Of a stretch of DNA of 64,000 bases, positions 6,047 through 16,800 are shown in pieces. Positions within the stretch are counted from its first letter, which is position 1. Each line of letters begins with the position of its first letter. Below the pieces are notes generated by a model. It did not search any database. It had not been told where the DNA came from and saw only the letters and a list, made by a program, of their open reading frames with translations. A program made the position numbers and the translations under genes. Source of the DNA: an uncultured Prevotella sp. (GTDB lineage Bacteria; Bacteroidota; Bacteroidia; Bacteroidales; Bacteroidaceae); the NCBI RefSeq assembly GCF_946407605.1, contig NZ_CAMJOS010000008.1, forward strand, positions 1 through 64,000, read 5' to 3'.

Positions 6047-8365
6047 ATGAAGAAAACAGTTTTATCGATTGCAATGATCTGTGCCTGCATCATGGCTGCA
6101 GCACAGAAGCCTGGCATCCCCCGTGATGCGGCGCTGGAGGCGAAGGTAGAGAAGACGCTGGCCAAGATGACACTCGACGAGAAGATAGGTCAGATGTTGG
6201 AACTGAACTTCGACATCATGGGTCGCTACGACGCTACAGGTAAGTGGAAACTGAACGAGCAGATGCTCGACACCCTCATCTCGAAGTGGAAGGTGGGCTC
6301 TATCCTCAACGCCCCTGGCACCCGTGCCGCGAGTGTGGCCCAGTGGCAGCAGTGGATTCGGCTGATTCAGGAGAAGTCGATGACGTATCTCGGCATTCCT
6401 GATATCTACGGACTGGACCAAAACCATGGTGTGACCTATGTTCAGGACGGCACGCTCTTCCCACAGCCCATCAACCTGGGTGCGTCGTTCAATACCGAGC
6501 TGGCTCGCAGAGGCGCTGAGATTACAGCCTACGAGAGTCGTGCGGCCAACTGTCCTTGGGTGTATAACCCAGTGGTTGACCTGAGTCGCGACCCACGCTG
6601 GCCTCGTGTCTATGAGAGCTTTGGCGAGGATGCCATCGTCAACGCGAAGATGGTGGTGGCTGAGATCAGAGGCTATCAGGGCGATGATAATAACCACATC
6701 GACCAGTATCATGTAGGTACCAGCACCAAGCACTATTTCGCTTACGGTGCCCCCTGGTCGGGTAAGGACCGTACCCCAGCTTACCTATCGCCACAGATGA
6801 TCCGCGAGAAATATTTCGAGCCATTCAAGCAGGCTGCCCTCGCTGGCACCCTGACCATCATGGTCAACTCGTCGTCAATCAACGGCGTGCCTGTTCACGC
6901 CAGCTACGAGTACCTGACCAAGTGGCTGAAGGAAGACCTGCAGTGGGACGGATTCATGGTTACCGACTGGGCCGACATCAACAACCTGTTCCAGCGCGAG
7001 CATGTGGCTAAGGACAAGAAGGATGCCATCCGCATCGCCATCAATGCTGGTATCGATATGTCGATGGACCCCTACAGCATTGACTTCTGCATCCTGCTGA
7101 AGGAGCTGGTAGAGGAGGGTAAGGTGAAGATGAGTCGTATCGACGATGCCGTCCGCCGCATCCTGCGTGCCAAGTATCGTCTGGGCCTCTTCGAGAAGCC
7201 CAACACTGGTGGCAAGGGCTTCGAGAAATATGGTTGCGCCGAGTTTGCCGCCGCTGCCCTCCAATCCGCCGAGGAGTCCATCGTCCTCCTGAAGAACGAG
7301 GGCAATATCCTGCCTCTGGCTAAGGGAAAGAAGATTCTGCTTACTGGTCCTAACGCCAACCAGATGCGCTGTCTGAATGGTGGTTGGAGCTACACCTGGC
7401 AGGGTTCACGTGCAGAGGATCTCTCAGAGAAGTACAACACCATCTACGAGGCCCTGTGTAATAAGTATGGTAAAGAGAACATCATCCTGGAGCAGGGTGT
7501 GACCTATAACGAGAATGGTTCATACGATAAGGAGAACGAGCCACAGATTGACAAGGCTGTGGCCGCTGCTGCCAATGCCGATGTCATCATCGCTTGTATC
7601 GGTGAGAATTCTTATACTGAGACGCCTGGTAACCTGAGCGACCTGTGGCTGTCGGAGAATCAGCGCAACCTGGTAAAGGCACTCGCCAAGACTGGCAAGC
7701 CCATCGTGCTGGTGCTGAACGAGGGTCGTCCCCGCTTGATTGCTGACATCGAGCCATTGGCAAAGGCTGTGGTTGATATCCTGATTCCTGGTAACTACGG
7801 TGGCGACGCACTGGCTAACCTGTTGGCTGGCGATGCCAACTTCTCTGCCAAGATGCCTTACACCTATCCTCGCGAAATTAACTCGCTGAACACCTACGAT
7901 TATAAGGTGTCAGAAGAGGTGGGTACGATGGCTGGCGCTTACAACTACGACGCGAAGGTGTCGCTGCAGTGGCCCTTCGGCTATGGCCTCAGCTATACCA
8001 CCTACGAGTACTCGAACCTGAAGGTAGATAAGAAGCAGTTTACTGCCGCTGACGTGCTGACAGTAAGCGTGGATGTAAAGAATACTGGCGCCAAGGCCGG
8101 TAAGGAGGCTGTACTGCTTTACAGCAGCGACCTCGTGGCATCTATCGTACCAGACAACAAGCGTTTGCGCGACTTCACTAAGATTGAGTTGCAGCCAGGC
8201 GAGGTGAAGACCGTTACCTTCCAGTTGCCTGCCAAGAGCTTAGCCTTTGTAGGTGCCGATGGTAAGTGGACCCTTGAGGAGGGCGACTTTATCCTGAAGG
8301 TGGGCAACCAGACCGTAGGTACTGCGTGCACACAGACAAAGATCTGGGACGAACCAAATATCTAA
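6047..8365 (+). CDS. Family 3 glycoside hydrolase, exported beta-glucosidase type
   Basis: This 772-residue enzyme starts at ATG 6047, giving the signal peptide [20 protein letters not shown]. The N-terminal GH3 barrel (about 30-380) contains [29 protein letters not shown] and [10 protein letters not shown], whose Asp is the expected nucleophile. The C-terminal alpha/beta domain (about 400-640) contains [14 protein letters not shown] and [11 protein letters not shown] fibronectin-III-like domain ends the protein ([17 protein letters not shown]). GH3 enzymes of this layout remove beta-linked glucose or xylose from plant oligosaccharides in the periplasm. It is followed 2 bp later by a CAT-like gene. 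Its leader is partly duplicated at 4178-4252. Confidence 0.92.
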   Translation: MKKTVLSIAMICACIMAAAQKPGIPRDAALEAKVEKTLAKMTLDEKIGQMLELNFDIMGRYDATGKWKLNEQMLDTLISKWKVGSILNAPGTRAASVAQWQQWIRLIQEKSMTYLGIPDIYGLDQNHGVTYVQDGTLFPQPINLGASFNTELARRGAEITAYESRAANCPWVYNPVVDLSRDPRWPRVYESFGEDAIVNAKMVVAEIRGYQGDDNNHIDQYHVGTSTKHYFAYGAPWSGKDRTPAYLSPQMIREKYFEPFKQAALAGTLTIMVNSSSINGVPVHASYEYLTKWLKEDLQWDGFMVTDWADINNLFQREHVAKDKKDAIRIAINAGIDMSMDPYSIDFCILLKELVEEGKVKMSRIDDAVRRILRAKYRLGLFEKPNTGGKGFEKYGCAEFAAAALQSAEESIVLLKNEGNILPLAKGKKILLTGPNANQMRCLNGGWSYTWQGSRAEDLSEKYNTIYEALCNKYGKENIILEQGVTYNENGSYDKENEPQIDKAVAAAANADVIIACIGENSYTETPGNLSDLWLSENQRNLVKALAKTGKPIVLVLNEGRPRLIADIEPLAKAVVDILIPGNYGGDALANLLAGDANFSAKMPYTYPREINSLNTYDYKVSEEVGTMAGAYNYDAKVSLQWPFGYGLSYTTYEYSNLKVDKKQFTAADVLTVSVDVKNTGAKAGKEAVLLYSSDLVASIVPDNKRLRDFTKIELQPGEVKTVTFQLPAKSLAFVGADGKWTLEEGDFILKVGNQTVGTACTQTKIWDEPNI

Positions 8366-8367
8366 CG

Positions 8368-8985
8368 ATGAAACAGGAAATCAACCCCAAGGATACCAAA
8401 AGAGCCATCGCCTTCGAACTGTGGACGAAGTCGCCCATGCCGATGGTGACATTCACGAAGACCTTCGATGTGACGCGACTGCGTAAGGTGAGTCGTCAGC
8501 GCGGCATGAAGTTCAACATGCTGCTCTGCTGGTGCATCGGCAGGGCAGCATCAAGGATAGAGGAGTTTTACATGTTACCCCAAAACGGGAAACTGTACAA
8601 ATACGACCGTATGGCCATCAACGTGATAGCTGACAACGTCAAGGGCGGACTCAGCTTCTGCGACGTGGCCGTATGCGACGACCTGGAGGCGTTTAATGCC
8701 AACTACCTGCATCTGACAGAGACCATCAGCAAGACCTGTCAGGACATCCTCGACGAGGAAGCCGTTATCGTTGGCACATCAGCCGTCACAGACACGGAGC
8801 TCGACAGCATCACCAACCAGTATAGCGGCATCTTCACCAATCCCTTCCTGGCCTGGGGCCGTTATCGCAAGCATTGGTTCAAAGTAACTTTGCCCATCTC
8901 CTTCCAGTTCCATCATGCCCAGATGGACGGCTCGCACGCTGCCCGGTTCTTGGAAGAACTGCAAAAAACTATCAACACGATATGA
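8368..8985 (+). CDS. Chloramphenicol acetyltransferase-like protein
   Basis: This 205-residue protein begins at ATG 8368, 2 bp after the GH3 stop, so the two are cotranslated. The family active site FHHAQMDGSHAARFLEEL (HHxxxDG) lies near the C-terminus, with the catalytic His. The N-terminal half carries FDVTRLRK and FNMLLCWCIGRAASRI, matching the trimeric CAT fold. CAT enzymes move acetyl from acetyl-CoA to a hydroxyl. Linkage to a glucosidase suggests a sugar or other small hydroxylated acceptor rather than the drug; this is inference. The C-terminus ends in a short polar tail. Resistance function should not be assumed. Confidence 0.85.
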   Translation: MKQEINPKDTKRAIAFELWTKSPMPMVTFTKTFDVTRLRKVSRQRGMKFNMLLCWCIGRAASRIEEFYMLPQNGKLYKYDRMAINVIADNVKGGLSFCDVAVCDDLEAFNANYLHLTETISKTCQDILDEEAVIVGTSAVTDTELDSITNQYSGIFTNPFLAWGRYRKHWFKVTLPISFQFHHAQMDGSHAARFLEELQKTINTI

Positions 8986-9097
8986 TGAACCAGATGCTAC
9001 CCCAGCACTACTCGTCATGCAGAATATATGGAATTGTCCTGTTCTCAGTTCCCAATATTTATTTGAAAATTTTCTGATGAGAGTACCTTGAACGAAC

Positions 9098-11191
9098 TTA
9101 GAGGTCAATGCGCAGGCATAGCATAGTCAGGTCATCGTTGGGTTCCTCTCCATTGCGGTGCTTCTCCACCTCCACCCGTAGTGCCTCTATCACCTGCTGT
9201 GAATTCTTGAACTGCGTATGGCGTAGCGTTTCCAACATACGTTCCTCACCAAACTGCTGCAAGTTGGCGTTTTCTGCCTCTGTCAACCCATCGGTATATA
9301 CAAACAGCGGACGTCCCTTGATACATGCTATTTCCTCCTCTACATACTCCAGTTCAGGCCACAGCCCCACCGGAGCGTTAGGTTCGATGTCAAGGATAGT
9401 GCCACCTGCATCATCGCCGCCCAACACGGGGGGGTTATGTCCTGCATTGCAGAACACCAGCCGTCCTGTCTTCAGGTCGAGCAGGCCGATGAACATGGTG
9501 ACGAACATGCCGTGTGTCACTCTCTCGTCGGTCATCTCGGCATTGATGCATTGAGCTATCTGGGCAGGCTGTTTCTCCTGCGTGGCTAGCGAGCGGAACA
9601 GACGAGTGGTCTGAGCCATTACCAGCGAGGCTGGCACACCCTTGCCCGAGACGTCGCCCACGCAGAAATAGAGATAGTCGTCCACCAGGACATAGTCGTA
9701 GAGGTCGCCGCCCACTTCTTTAGCCGGTTGCATATAGGCATAGAGGTCGATACCCGGTCTGTCGGGGAATACGCTGGGCACCATCGACATCTGTATGCCG
9801 CGAGCAATGATGAGCTCGCTCTCGATGCGCTCTTTGGCAGCTGTGGTTTCGCGCAACTGGTCATAGGCCGTCTGCAGCTCGTTGAAGGTGGCCTGCAAGC
9901 GTCGCTGTGCCTTGCGGCGATGGATGATGTAGAAGATGAAGAAGACCGTGACCAGCAGCGATACGGCTATGGTGCCTATCAGCCTGTGGCGCGTCAGGTT
10001 TACCTGCTGATTGGCAATCTCTCGCTCCATCTGCTGTGTGTCATAAATGATGGCCAGTTCGGCGGCATCGCTCTGTTTGGCTTGTGCAATGGCGGTATCG
10101 AGCAACTCGAAGGCTTGTGTGGCTACCGCCAATGCCGAGTCGTTGCGTCCTGACTTCAGGTTGGCAAAATATTTCGATGCGAGGAAGCCCTGGATGTTGT
10201 CGAGCGAATAGTCCATGCCCCACTCATTCAGTACGCCGTCCAGATTGCGGTAGTTGTCGGCAGCTTCAGCATAGCGGTTGGTGGCCATCAGGTAGCCTGT
10301 TGCGTCAATGCGTCCATAGCTGCTCCGCCCATAGTCGGTGGCTTTGTAGGCACTATAGGCTGCCGCAGCCTCGTCTTCACGTCCCAGGGCCTGCAGCGCC
10401 ACCGCATATTGCAAGCTGAGACGAGTCTGAACATGATTGGCAAAGGCCTCGCTGGCTCCCTGTTTTGCTTTGTAGGGCGCTATCAGACTGTCAGTACGGT
10501 CTGTCCATACGAGCACCTCATCGTAGTGTTTTGCGTGCAGATAGCCCAGAGCAGTGTTGAAGGCATCGACGATAGCATGTCGCAGTCCATTGGCGGTGCT
10601 GTCGGCCTCGGCCACCTGCATGTATTTCTTGAAAGCCAGGTCGTAACTGACGGCAGCATTGTCGTGTCTTCCCAGATTCAGTTGACATTGGCCTATAGAC
10701 TCGTGCAGGATGGCATGAACAAGGTCGAGGTTGCTGTTGGTCTCCTCCATCTTTGTGACAGCAGGCAAGGCAATACGCAGGGCACCCTCATAGTTGTGCT
10801 TGTTCACCAGCAGGTTAGACAGTGATGCCGCCGACTGGTAATAAAAGTAGATATCCTTAGGCGACGGGTTCTGGGTTATCATGTTTTTCTGCCAGCACCA
10901 TTCGGTAGTGCGCAGCTGCTTATTCTTGCTATAGGCCAAACCACGATAGTAGTTTGCCGCCATTGCCGACAGAGCCTTGACCTTTTCAAGGCTATCTACG
11001 ACGAACAGGGTGCGCTGGTGGTCTTCACCATCTAACAGGTCAATAACCATTCTGCAGGCCTCGTTGTCCTCGGGGTCTTTCATCGTTGTGTCCTCGCTTC
11101 TCTCATGTATCTGTTCAAAGTGACTCTTGTCGTTTCCACATGAAAACAGCAGCAAAGCAGATAGCATCCAAAAGAATATCGGTCTTTTCAT
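9098..11191 (-). CDS. SpoIIE-type PP2C phosphatase lipoprotein with TPR-like sensor region
   Basis: This 697-residue protein starts at ATG 11191, giving a lipoprotein signal peptide with Cys18 (LLLFSC). Residues about 30-380 are helical repeats of TPR type in the periplasm. A single membrane helix (LIGTIAVSLLVTVFFIFYII) at about 400-420 is followed by a coiled coil. A cytoplasmic SpoIIE/PP2C domain occupies about 460-697, with IARGIQMSMVPSVFP, EVGGDLYDYV, GDVSGKGVPASLVMA and FVYTDGLTEAEN holding the metal-binding Asp residues. Such phosphatases release partner-switching anti-sigma regulators. No anti-anti-sigma or kinase gene is adjacent, so its partner lies elsewhere. A lipoprotein anchor plus a membrane helix in one chain is unusual. 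Confidence 0.85.
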   Translation of the reverse strand: MKRPIFFWMLSALLLFSCGNDKSHFEQIHERSEDTTMKDPEDNEACRMVIDLLDGEDHQRTLFVVDSLEKVKALSAMAANYYRGLAYSKNKQLRTTEWCWQKNMITQNPSPKDIYFYYQSAASLSNLLVNKHNYEGALRIALPAVTKMEETNSNLDLVHAILHESIGQCQLNLGRHDNAAVSYDLAFKKYMQVAEADSTANGLRHAIVDAFNTALGYLHAKHYDEVLVWTDRTDSLIAPYKAKQGASEAFANHVQTRLSLQYAVALQALGREDEAAAAYSAYKATDYGRSSYGRIDATGYLMATNRYAEAADNYRNLDGVLNEWGMDYSLDNIQGFLASKYFANLKSGRNDSALAVATQAFELLDTAIAQAKQSDAAELAIIYDTQQMEREIANQQVNLTRHRLIGTIAVSLLVTVFFIFYIIHRRKAQRRLQATFNELQTAYDQLRETTAAKERIESELIIARGIQMSMVPSVFPDRPGIDLYAYMQPAKEVGGDLYDYVLVDDYLYFCVGDVSGKGVPASLVMAQTTRLFRSLATQEKQPAQIAQCINAEMTDERVTHGMFVTMFIGLLDLKTGRLVFCNAGHNPPVLGGDDAGGTILDIEPNAPVGLWPELEYVEEEIACIKGRPLFVYTDGLTEAENANLQQFGEERMLETLRHTQFKNSQQVIEALRVEVEKHRNGEEPNDDLTMLCLRIDL

Positions 11192-11291
11192 GTTTATCTT
11201 TATTTTTCTGCAAAGATAAACATAATTTCCGATTATTATCATGTTTTTTCACTTTTTTTCCTATTTCTTCTTTTGATTCGTTCTTATTTTG

Positions 11292-11299
11292 TACCTTTG
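11292..11299 (+). promoter_or_regulatory. -7 box of the pectate lyase gene
   Basis: TACCTTTG at 11292-11299 matches the phylum -7 element. A TTG lies upstream but at only about 16 bp, shorter than usual. The untranslated leader would be about 90 bases. Confidence 0.5.
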
Positions 11300-11395
11300 C
11301 CTCAAATTGAGTACTAACTAATTATAACGCGTCTGTTTACAAATAACAACCATTTGCGAATAGATGGAAGGAAATATGAAAAAGAATTTGTTTAC

Positions 11396-12559
11396 ATGGT
11401 ATTCTCATTCAAAACAACCAGAAGATTGTTAGGAAATAGTGGAAGCCTGTTGGCGGTGAGAGGCAGAGCGTTGGCTCTCGCGGTATTCGTGGCTGCCTGT
11501 TTCAGCTTGCAGGCCCAAACGCTGACAAACGATCAGGTGCTGCAGCAGAAGGACAGCGCCTTCTTCCTGTCGGCAGAAGCCCGTAGGGTAGGTGAGCAGT
11601 TGTTGCTTTATCAGCGAGACACTGGCGGATGGCCGAAGAATGTCAATATGGTGAGGCCGTTGACGAGTGAACAGCAGGACAGCGTCAGACGGCAAAAGGT
11701 TCGCCTTGACGATTCGACTATCGACAATAAGGCCACGACGATGCAGATGACGTTTCTGGCACGTCTGTTTCAGCAGACTCATGACAACCGCTATCGTGAG
11801 TCGTTCCGCAAGGCTATGGCCTTTCTGTTCAGCGGACAATATGACAATGGCGGATGGCCCCAGTTCTGGCCCAAGAACCATCATTATCAGGTACACATTA
11901 CTTATAATGACAATGCGATGGTCAATGTGCTCAAGCTTATCCGCGATGTCATGAATGGTAGCGAACCCTATGGCAACGGCTTGGTTGACAGTCAGATGCG
12001 AGAGCGTACGGCAACGGCTTTCAACAAAGGCATCGACTGCATCCTGGCCACGCAGATAGTGGTCAACGGAGAACCTACGGTATGGTGCCAGCAGCACGAT
12101 GCCGTGACGCTGCAGCCTGCCAAAGCCCGTGCCTATGAGTTGCCGTCGCTTTGTGCGATGGAGAGTGCCCATCTCGTCATCATGCTCATGCAGATTCCCA
12201 CCCCCGACGAGCGTATCGTCCGAGCCGTCAATGGCGCTATGAAATGGTATGACGACCACATGATTACCGGCTACAGGCTGGAGCACTTCTGGGCAAACGG
12301 AAAGCAGGATGTCCGCATTGTAAGGGATGATGATGCAGGGCCGCTATGGGCGCGCTTCTATGATTTGGAAAAAGGCGAACCGTTCTTCTGCGACCGTGAC
12401 GGGAAGCCCAAGCGCCGTCTGGAGGATATCGGATATGAGCGCCGCACCGGCTATGCCTGGTATAACGATAAGCCTAAGGAACTGTACAGTATGTACGAGA
12501 TGTGGGCAGAGAAAAACAGAATAGCAAACAGAGTGTCCTTTATTCATAATCGTCAATAA
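11396..12559 (+). CDS. Pectate lyase, PL10 family
   Basis: An exported enzyme that cleaves polygalacturonate by beta-elimination. From ATG 11396 it has 387 residues with a long basic n-region and a signal core ALALAVFVAACFSLQAQ. PL10 motifs include DTGGWPKN, DNKATTMQM, YDNGGWPQFWP, YNDNAMVNVL and the C-terminal GYAWYND. The catalytic arginine and Ca ligands lie within the WPQFWP to YNDN region in known members. An in-frame start at 11354 would add 14 residues. Another ATG at 11376 opens a different frame that stops after 18 codons. The gene lies alone and is not in a SusC/D locus. Confidence 0.88.
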   Translation: MVFSFKTTRRLLGNSGSLLAVRGRALALAVFVAACFSLQAQTLTNDQVLQQKDSAFFLSAEARRVGEQLLLYQRDTGGWPKNVNMVRPLTSEQQDSVRRQKVRLDDSTIDNKATTMQMTFLARLFQQTHDNRYRESFRKAMAFLFSGQYDNGGWPQFWPKNHHYQVHITYNDNAMVNVLKLIRDVMNGSEPYGNGLVDSQMRERTATAFNKGIDCILATQIVVNGEPTVWCQQHDAVTLQPAKARAYELPSLCAMESAHLVIMLMQIPTPDERIVRAVNGAMKWYDDHMITGYRLEHFWANGKQDVRIVRDDDAGPLWARFYDLEKGEPFFCDRDGKPKRRLEDIGYERRTGYAWYNDKPKELYSMYEMWAEKNRIANRVSFIHNRQ

Positions 12560-12602
12560 AGGAGTTAGTTAAGTCAAATAGTGATAATGATATCCAGCTT
12601 GT

Positions 12603-12646
12603 CAGGGGCATGAAGAAGAAATGTCCCTGCCAAAGTTGTTTTTTTT
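12603..12646 (+). terminator. Intrinsic terminator after the pectate lyase gene
   Basis: CAGGGGCAT (12603-12611) pairs with ATGTCCCTG (12621-12629) with one G-T pair, and a run of nine T follows at 12638-12646. It separates the lyase from the RND promoter. Confidence 0.7.
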
Positions 12647-12654
12647 CGCTTTTG

Positions 12655-12685
12655 TTGGGCGTTACACATTTTTTTATTACCTTTG
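12655..12685 (+). promoter_or_regulatory. Promoter of the RND efflux operon
   Basis: TTG at 12655-12657, a 20-bp spacer and TACCTTTG at 12678-12685. The start codon is at 12711. No repressor gene is adjacent. Confidence 0.75.
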
Positions 12686-12710
12686 TCCCCACAAAAACAA
12701 AGATAATAAT

Positions 12711-13829
12711 ATGAGAAGATTTTTGACTGACTGGCTGGTGCTGCCTGCTGTGGGTATGGCTGTGGTGCTGAGTGCCTCGTGTGGCGAGGAGAAGCAGCAG
12801 AGACAGCAGCAGGCTGCTGACTACCAGACCATGGTGGTGGGCCAGAAAGATATGGTGCTCGAGCGACAGTACTCGGCGCGGTTGACGGGTAAGCAGATTG
12901 TAGAGGTGCGTCCGCAGGTGTCGGGCTGCATCACCCGCATCCTGACGGGCGAGGGCGAGGCCGTGAAGAAAGGGCAGACGCTGTTTGTCATCGACCAGGT
13001 GCCCTATAGCGCAGCCCTTGAGGTGGCGGTGGCTACTCGTAAGAGTGCCGAGGCCCGGTTGGCTACGGCCCAGATGAACTACGACAACGAGCGGCTGCTG
13101 CAGGAAGGTCGCGTGGTGGCCGACATGTCGGTGCAGACCATGCAGAACGCCCTGCTGGAGGCTCAGGCTGCCCTGGCACAGGCCAAGGCGCAGGAGGTGA
13201 ACGCCCGCAACAACTTGAGCTATACCGAGGTGAAGAGTCCCGTGAGTGGCGTGGCATCGATGATTCCCTGGCATGTGGGCTCGCTGGTGAGCAGCAGCAT
13301 TTCAGAGCCGCTGGTCACGGTGGCTGACGACTCGGAGGTCTATGTCTATTTCAGCATCAGCGAGAGTCAGGCCCTGGACCTGGTGACGCAATATGGCAGC
13401 ATAGAGAAATTCATTGCCGAGGCGCCGATGGTGAGTCTGCGTATGAACAACGGACAGTTGTATAGCGAGCAGGGACGCATCAGCGCCGTGAGCGGTACGG
13501 TGGACGACAAGACGGGTGCCGTAGCTCTGCGTGCCACCTTCCCCAATGTGGGTGGACTGCTGCATCATGGTGGCAGTGGTACGGTGGTGGTGCCCACGCA
13601 CCGCAAGGACTGCATCGTCATTCCGCAGGAGGCTACCTATGAGTTGCAGAACCGTATGTTTGTGTATAAGGTGGTCAACGGCAAGACGAAGGCTACGCCC
13701 ATCACGCTCTATCCGCAGAACAACGGTAAGGAGTATATCGTGGACGAGGGCCTGCAGGTGGGTGACACCATCATTGCCGAGGGTGCAGGACTGCTGAAAG
13801 AAGGGATTGAGGTGAAAGGTGAAAAGTGA
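12711..13829 (+). CDS. RND efflux periplasmic adaptor, lipoprotein
   Basis: A 372-residue membrane fusion protein. The signal peptide ends in a lipobox, SASC, with Cys at about 23. The order of domains is lipoyl half-motif (VRPQVSGCITRILTGEGEAVKKGQTLFVIDQ), alpha-hairpin rich in Ala/Gln (about 95-160), second lipoyl half (VKSPVSGVASMIPWHVGSLV), beta-barrel and a membrane-proximal domain ending in DEGLQVGDTIIAEGAGLL. It links the inner-membrane pump to an outer-membrane channel. The stop codon lies inside a GGTGAAA heptamer array that continues to the pump start. An outer-membrane factor gene is absent nearby. Confidence 0.9.
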   Translation: MRRFLTDWLVLPAVGMAVVLSASCGEEKQQRQQQAADYQTMVVGQKDMVLERQYSARLTGKQIVEVRPQVSGCITRILTGEGEAVKKGQTLFVIDQVPYSAALEVAVATRKSAEARLATAQMNYDNERLLQEGRVVADMSVQTMQNALLEAQAALAQAKAQEVNARNNLSYTEVKSPVSGVASMIPWHVGSLVSSSISEPLVTVADDSEVYVYFSISESQALDLVTQYGSIEKFIAEAPMVSLRMNNGQLYSEQGRISAVSGTVDDKTGAVALRATFPNVGGLLHHGGSGTVVVPTHRKDCIVIPQEATYELQNRMFVYKVVNGKTKATPITLYPQNNGKEYIVDEGLQVGDTIIAEGAGLLKEGIEVKGEK

Positions 13830-13845
13830 AAGGTGAAAGGTGATG
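13811..13845 (+). repeat. Heptamer array GGTGAAA x5 across the adaptor/pump junction
   Basis: Five contiguous 7-bp units: GGTGAAA (13811), GGTGAAA (13818), AGTGAAA (13825), GGTGAAA (13832) and GGTGATG (13839). The adaptor's TGA stop falls in the third unit and the pump's ATG in the fifth. Changes in copy number would alter the adaptor C-terminus and the spacing between the two genes. Confidence 0.85.
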
Positions 13846-16800
13846 AACGTTAGGACATTTATTGATAGGCCAATCCTTTCCGGAGTGATAAGCGTGCTGA
13901 TGGTGCTGGTGGGCATCATCGGACTGAGCAGGCTGGCGCTGGAGCAGTTTCCTGAGATAGCACCACCCACGGTGAGAATCATGGCCTCGTATACCGGTGC
14001 CAATGCCGAGACGGTGCAGAAGAGCGTGGTGGTGCCTCTGGAGGAAGCCATCAACGGCGTGGAGGGTATGATGTATATGACGTCGAGCGCCTCGAACAAT
14101 GGTACTGCCTCGATAGGTATCTTCTTCCGTCAGGGTACCGACCCCAACATGGCGATGGTGAACGTTCAGAACCGTGCCGCCACCGTGCAGGGCCGACTGC
14201 CGAGTGATGTGGTGAAGAGCGGACTGACGGTGAGAAAGCGTCAGACCTCAAACATCAAGCAGATGGCCGTTTATAGTCCCGACAGCACTTTCGACCGTGC
14301 TTTCCTGGCCAACTATACCAAGATTAATATTGAGCCGCGTCTGAGCCGAATACCCGGCGTGGGCGAGGTTAACGTGATGGGTGCCGACTACTCTATGCGT
14401 ATCTGGCTCGACCCGCTGAAGATGGCGCAGTACGGACTGACGCCTGCCGACATCACCCAGGTGCTGAACGAACAGAACGTGGAGGTGGCCACAGGTACGC
14501 TGGGCGCCGAGAGCGACAATACGTTCCAGTATGTGCTGAAATATCGAGGTCGCTATGAGGAGGAGCAGGAGTATGCCAACTTGGTGATACGCTCGCTGCC
14601 CGATGGAGACGTGCTGCGCATTGGCGACATTGCCCGTGTGGAGCTGGGTTCGCAGAACTATAACATCATTGCCGAGACCAACGGCTGTCCGGGTGTCAAC
14701 ATCAGCATCAATCAGGTGGCCGGCTCTAATGCCAACGAGATTATCAAGCAGATTGACGCCGAGGTGGAGGAGATACGTCACTCGCTACCGCCAGGCATCG
14801 TCATCGAGGACCTGGAGTCGAAGAAGGACTTCCTCGACGCTAGCATCGCCTCGGTGGTGGAGACGCTGCTCGAAGCCCTGCTGCTGGTCATCCTGGTGGT
14901 GTGGCTGTTTCTGGGCAGCTGGCGCTCAACCATCATCCCTGCTATCGCCATCGTGGTGTCGCTGATAGCCACGCTGGCCGTTATCTACGCCATCGGCTTC
15001 TCGCTGAACATGCTGACGCTCTTCGCGCTGGTGCTGGTCATCGGTACGGTGGTGGACGATGCTATCGTGGTGGTGGAAGCGGTGCAGACGAGGCTTGAAA
15101 GGGGTGAAGGGAGTTTGGTGAAAGGTGACGGGAGAATAGAATCATCGTCAGAACTATCCTCCCTTCACCCTTCACCTGTCACCAATCACCAAATGACAGA
15201 GGAGGCCATGAAGAATATTACCTCCGCCCTGATTACTACGACGCTGGTGTTTATGGCCGTGTTTGTGCCCGTCTGCTTCATCAGTGGCGTCACGGGCACG
15301 TTCTATACGCAGTTTGGACTGACTATGGCCATCGCCGTAGCCATCTCGCTGTTCAATGCGCTGACCCTCTCGCCGGCACTCTCGGCTATCATTATGCGCG
15401 ACTCGAAGCTGAACCGCTTCCAGGCCGCCTTCAACCGTGTGTTTGTGGCGTTCTCTGCAAAATACAAAGGTGCTGTAGGTCGTTTTACGCATTATAAGAA
15501 GGTGGCTGCCCTACTTGTGGTTCTCGCCCTTGTGGCCTTGGGTTGGATGATGAAAACCACTCGTACAGGACTGGTGCCCAACGAGGATATGGGTACTGTA
15601 TTTATTAATGTGCAGGCGTCGCCAGGTAGCAGTCTGCAGCAGACCTACGGCATCCTCAAGGAGGTGGAGGCACGCATCAAGGACCTGCCGCAGTTGCGCA
15701 TCTACTCGCTCGTTGCGGGCAACTCTAACAGCTTTGAGCAGTCCTCGTCGAATGGTAACTTCACGCTGAAACTGAAGAAATGGGACGAGCGCACCGGCAA
15801 GGGCGATGATGATCAGAGCATTGTGCAGGAGATATACCGCAGGACGGCCGACATTGCCAATGCGAAGATTCAGGTGAACACACAGAATATGCTGCCGGGT
15901 TTCGGACGTATCAATGGTTTTGAGCTGCATGTGCAGGACAAGCATGGCGGCACCATCCAGGAGCTGTACGACTATACCAACAAACTGATTGCTGCCCTGA
16001 ATGAAAGGCCAGAGATCAGTAGGGCCTTTACCAATTTCTCGTTGAAGTATCCGCAGTATCGTGTGGAGGTGGATGCCGCATTGTGCAAACGGCGCGGCGT
16101 GAGTCCCAGCGATGTGCTGCAGGCGCTGAGTGGTTATGTGGGCGGCTCGTACGCCTCGAACTTCGTGCGCTTCACCAAGCTCTATCGTGTGATGGTGCAG
16201 GCCTCGCCTGAATACCGTCTCGATGCCGAGTCGCTGAATAATATCTTTGTGAGAACCAGTAGCGGCGAGATGTCGCCTATTGGTCAGTATCTGACGCTGA
16301 CACGTGTCTATGGCTCCGAGACGCTCTCGCGCTTCAACCTCTTCCCGTCGATACAGGTGGGAGGTACTGCCGCCGAGGGTTATAGCAGTGGTCAGGCCAT
16401 CGACGCCATCCGTAAGACGGCGGCTGAGGTGCTGCCCGAGGGCTATGGCTATGAGTTTGGCGGTATGACGCGTGAGGAGGCATCGTCGCAAAACACGACG
16501 GCGCTGGTCTTTGTGCTCTGTATCATCTTCATCTATCTGATTCTCTGTGCCCTCTACGAGAGTCTGTTCATCCCAATGGCCGTTATCCTGAGTGTACCCT
16601 TCGGACTGGCGGGCTCGTTCCTCTTTGCCAACCTGTGGGGACTGGAGAACAATATCTACATGCAGACGGGACTGATTATGCTGATTGGACTGCTGTCGAA
16701 GACGGCCATCCTGCTGACGGAATATGCCACCACTCGCCGCCGTCAGGGACTGGGTATCGTGGAGGCAGCACTTGATGCGGCTGCCGTGCGTCTGCGTCCT

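Noticed and set aside
8368..8985. Chloramphenicol resistance gene
   Set aside because: The fold and HHxxxDG motif are CAT-like, but linkage to a glucosidase gene and family spread do not support a drug resistance claim.
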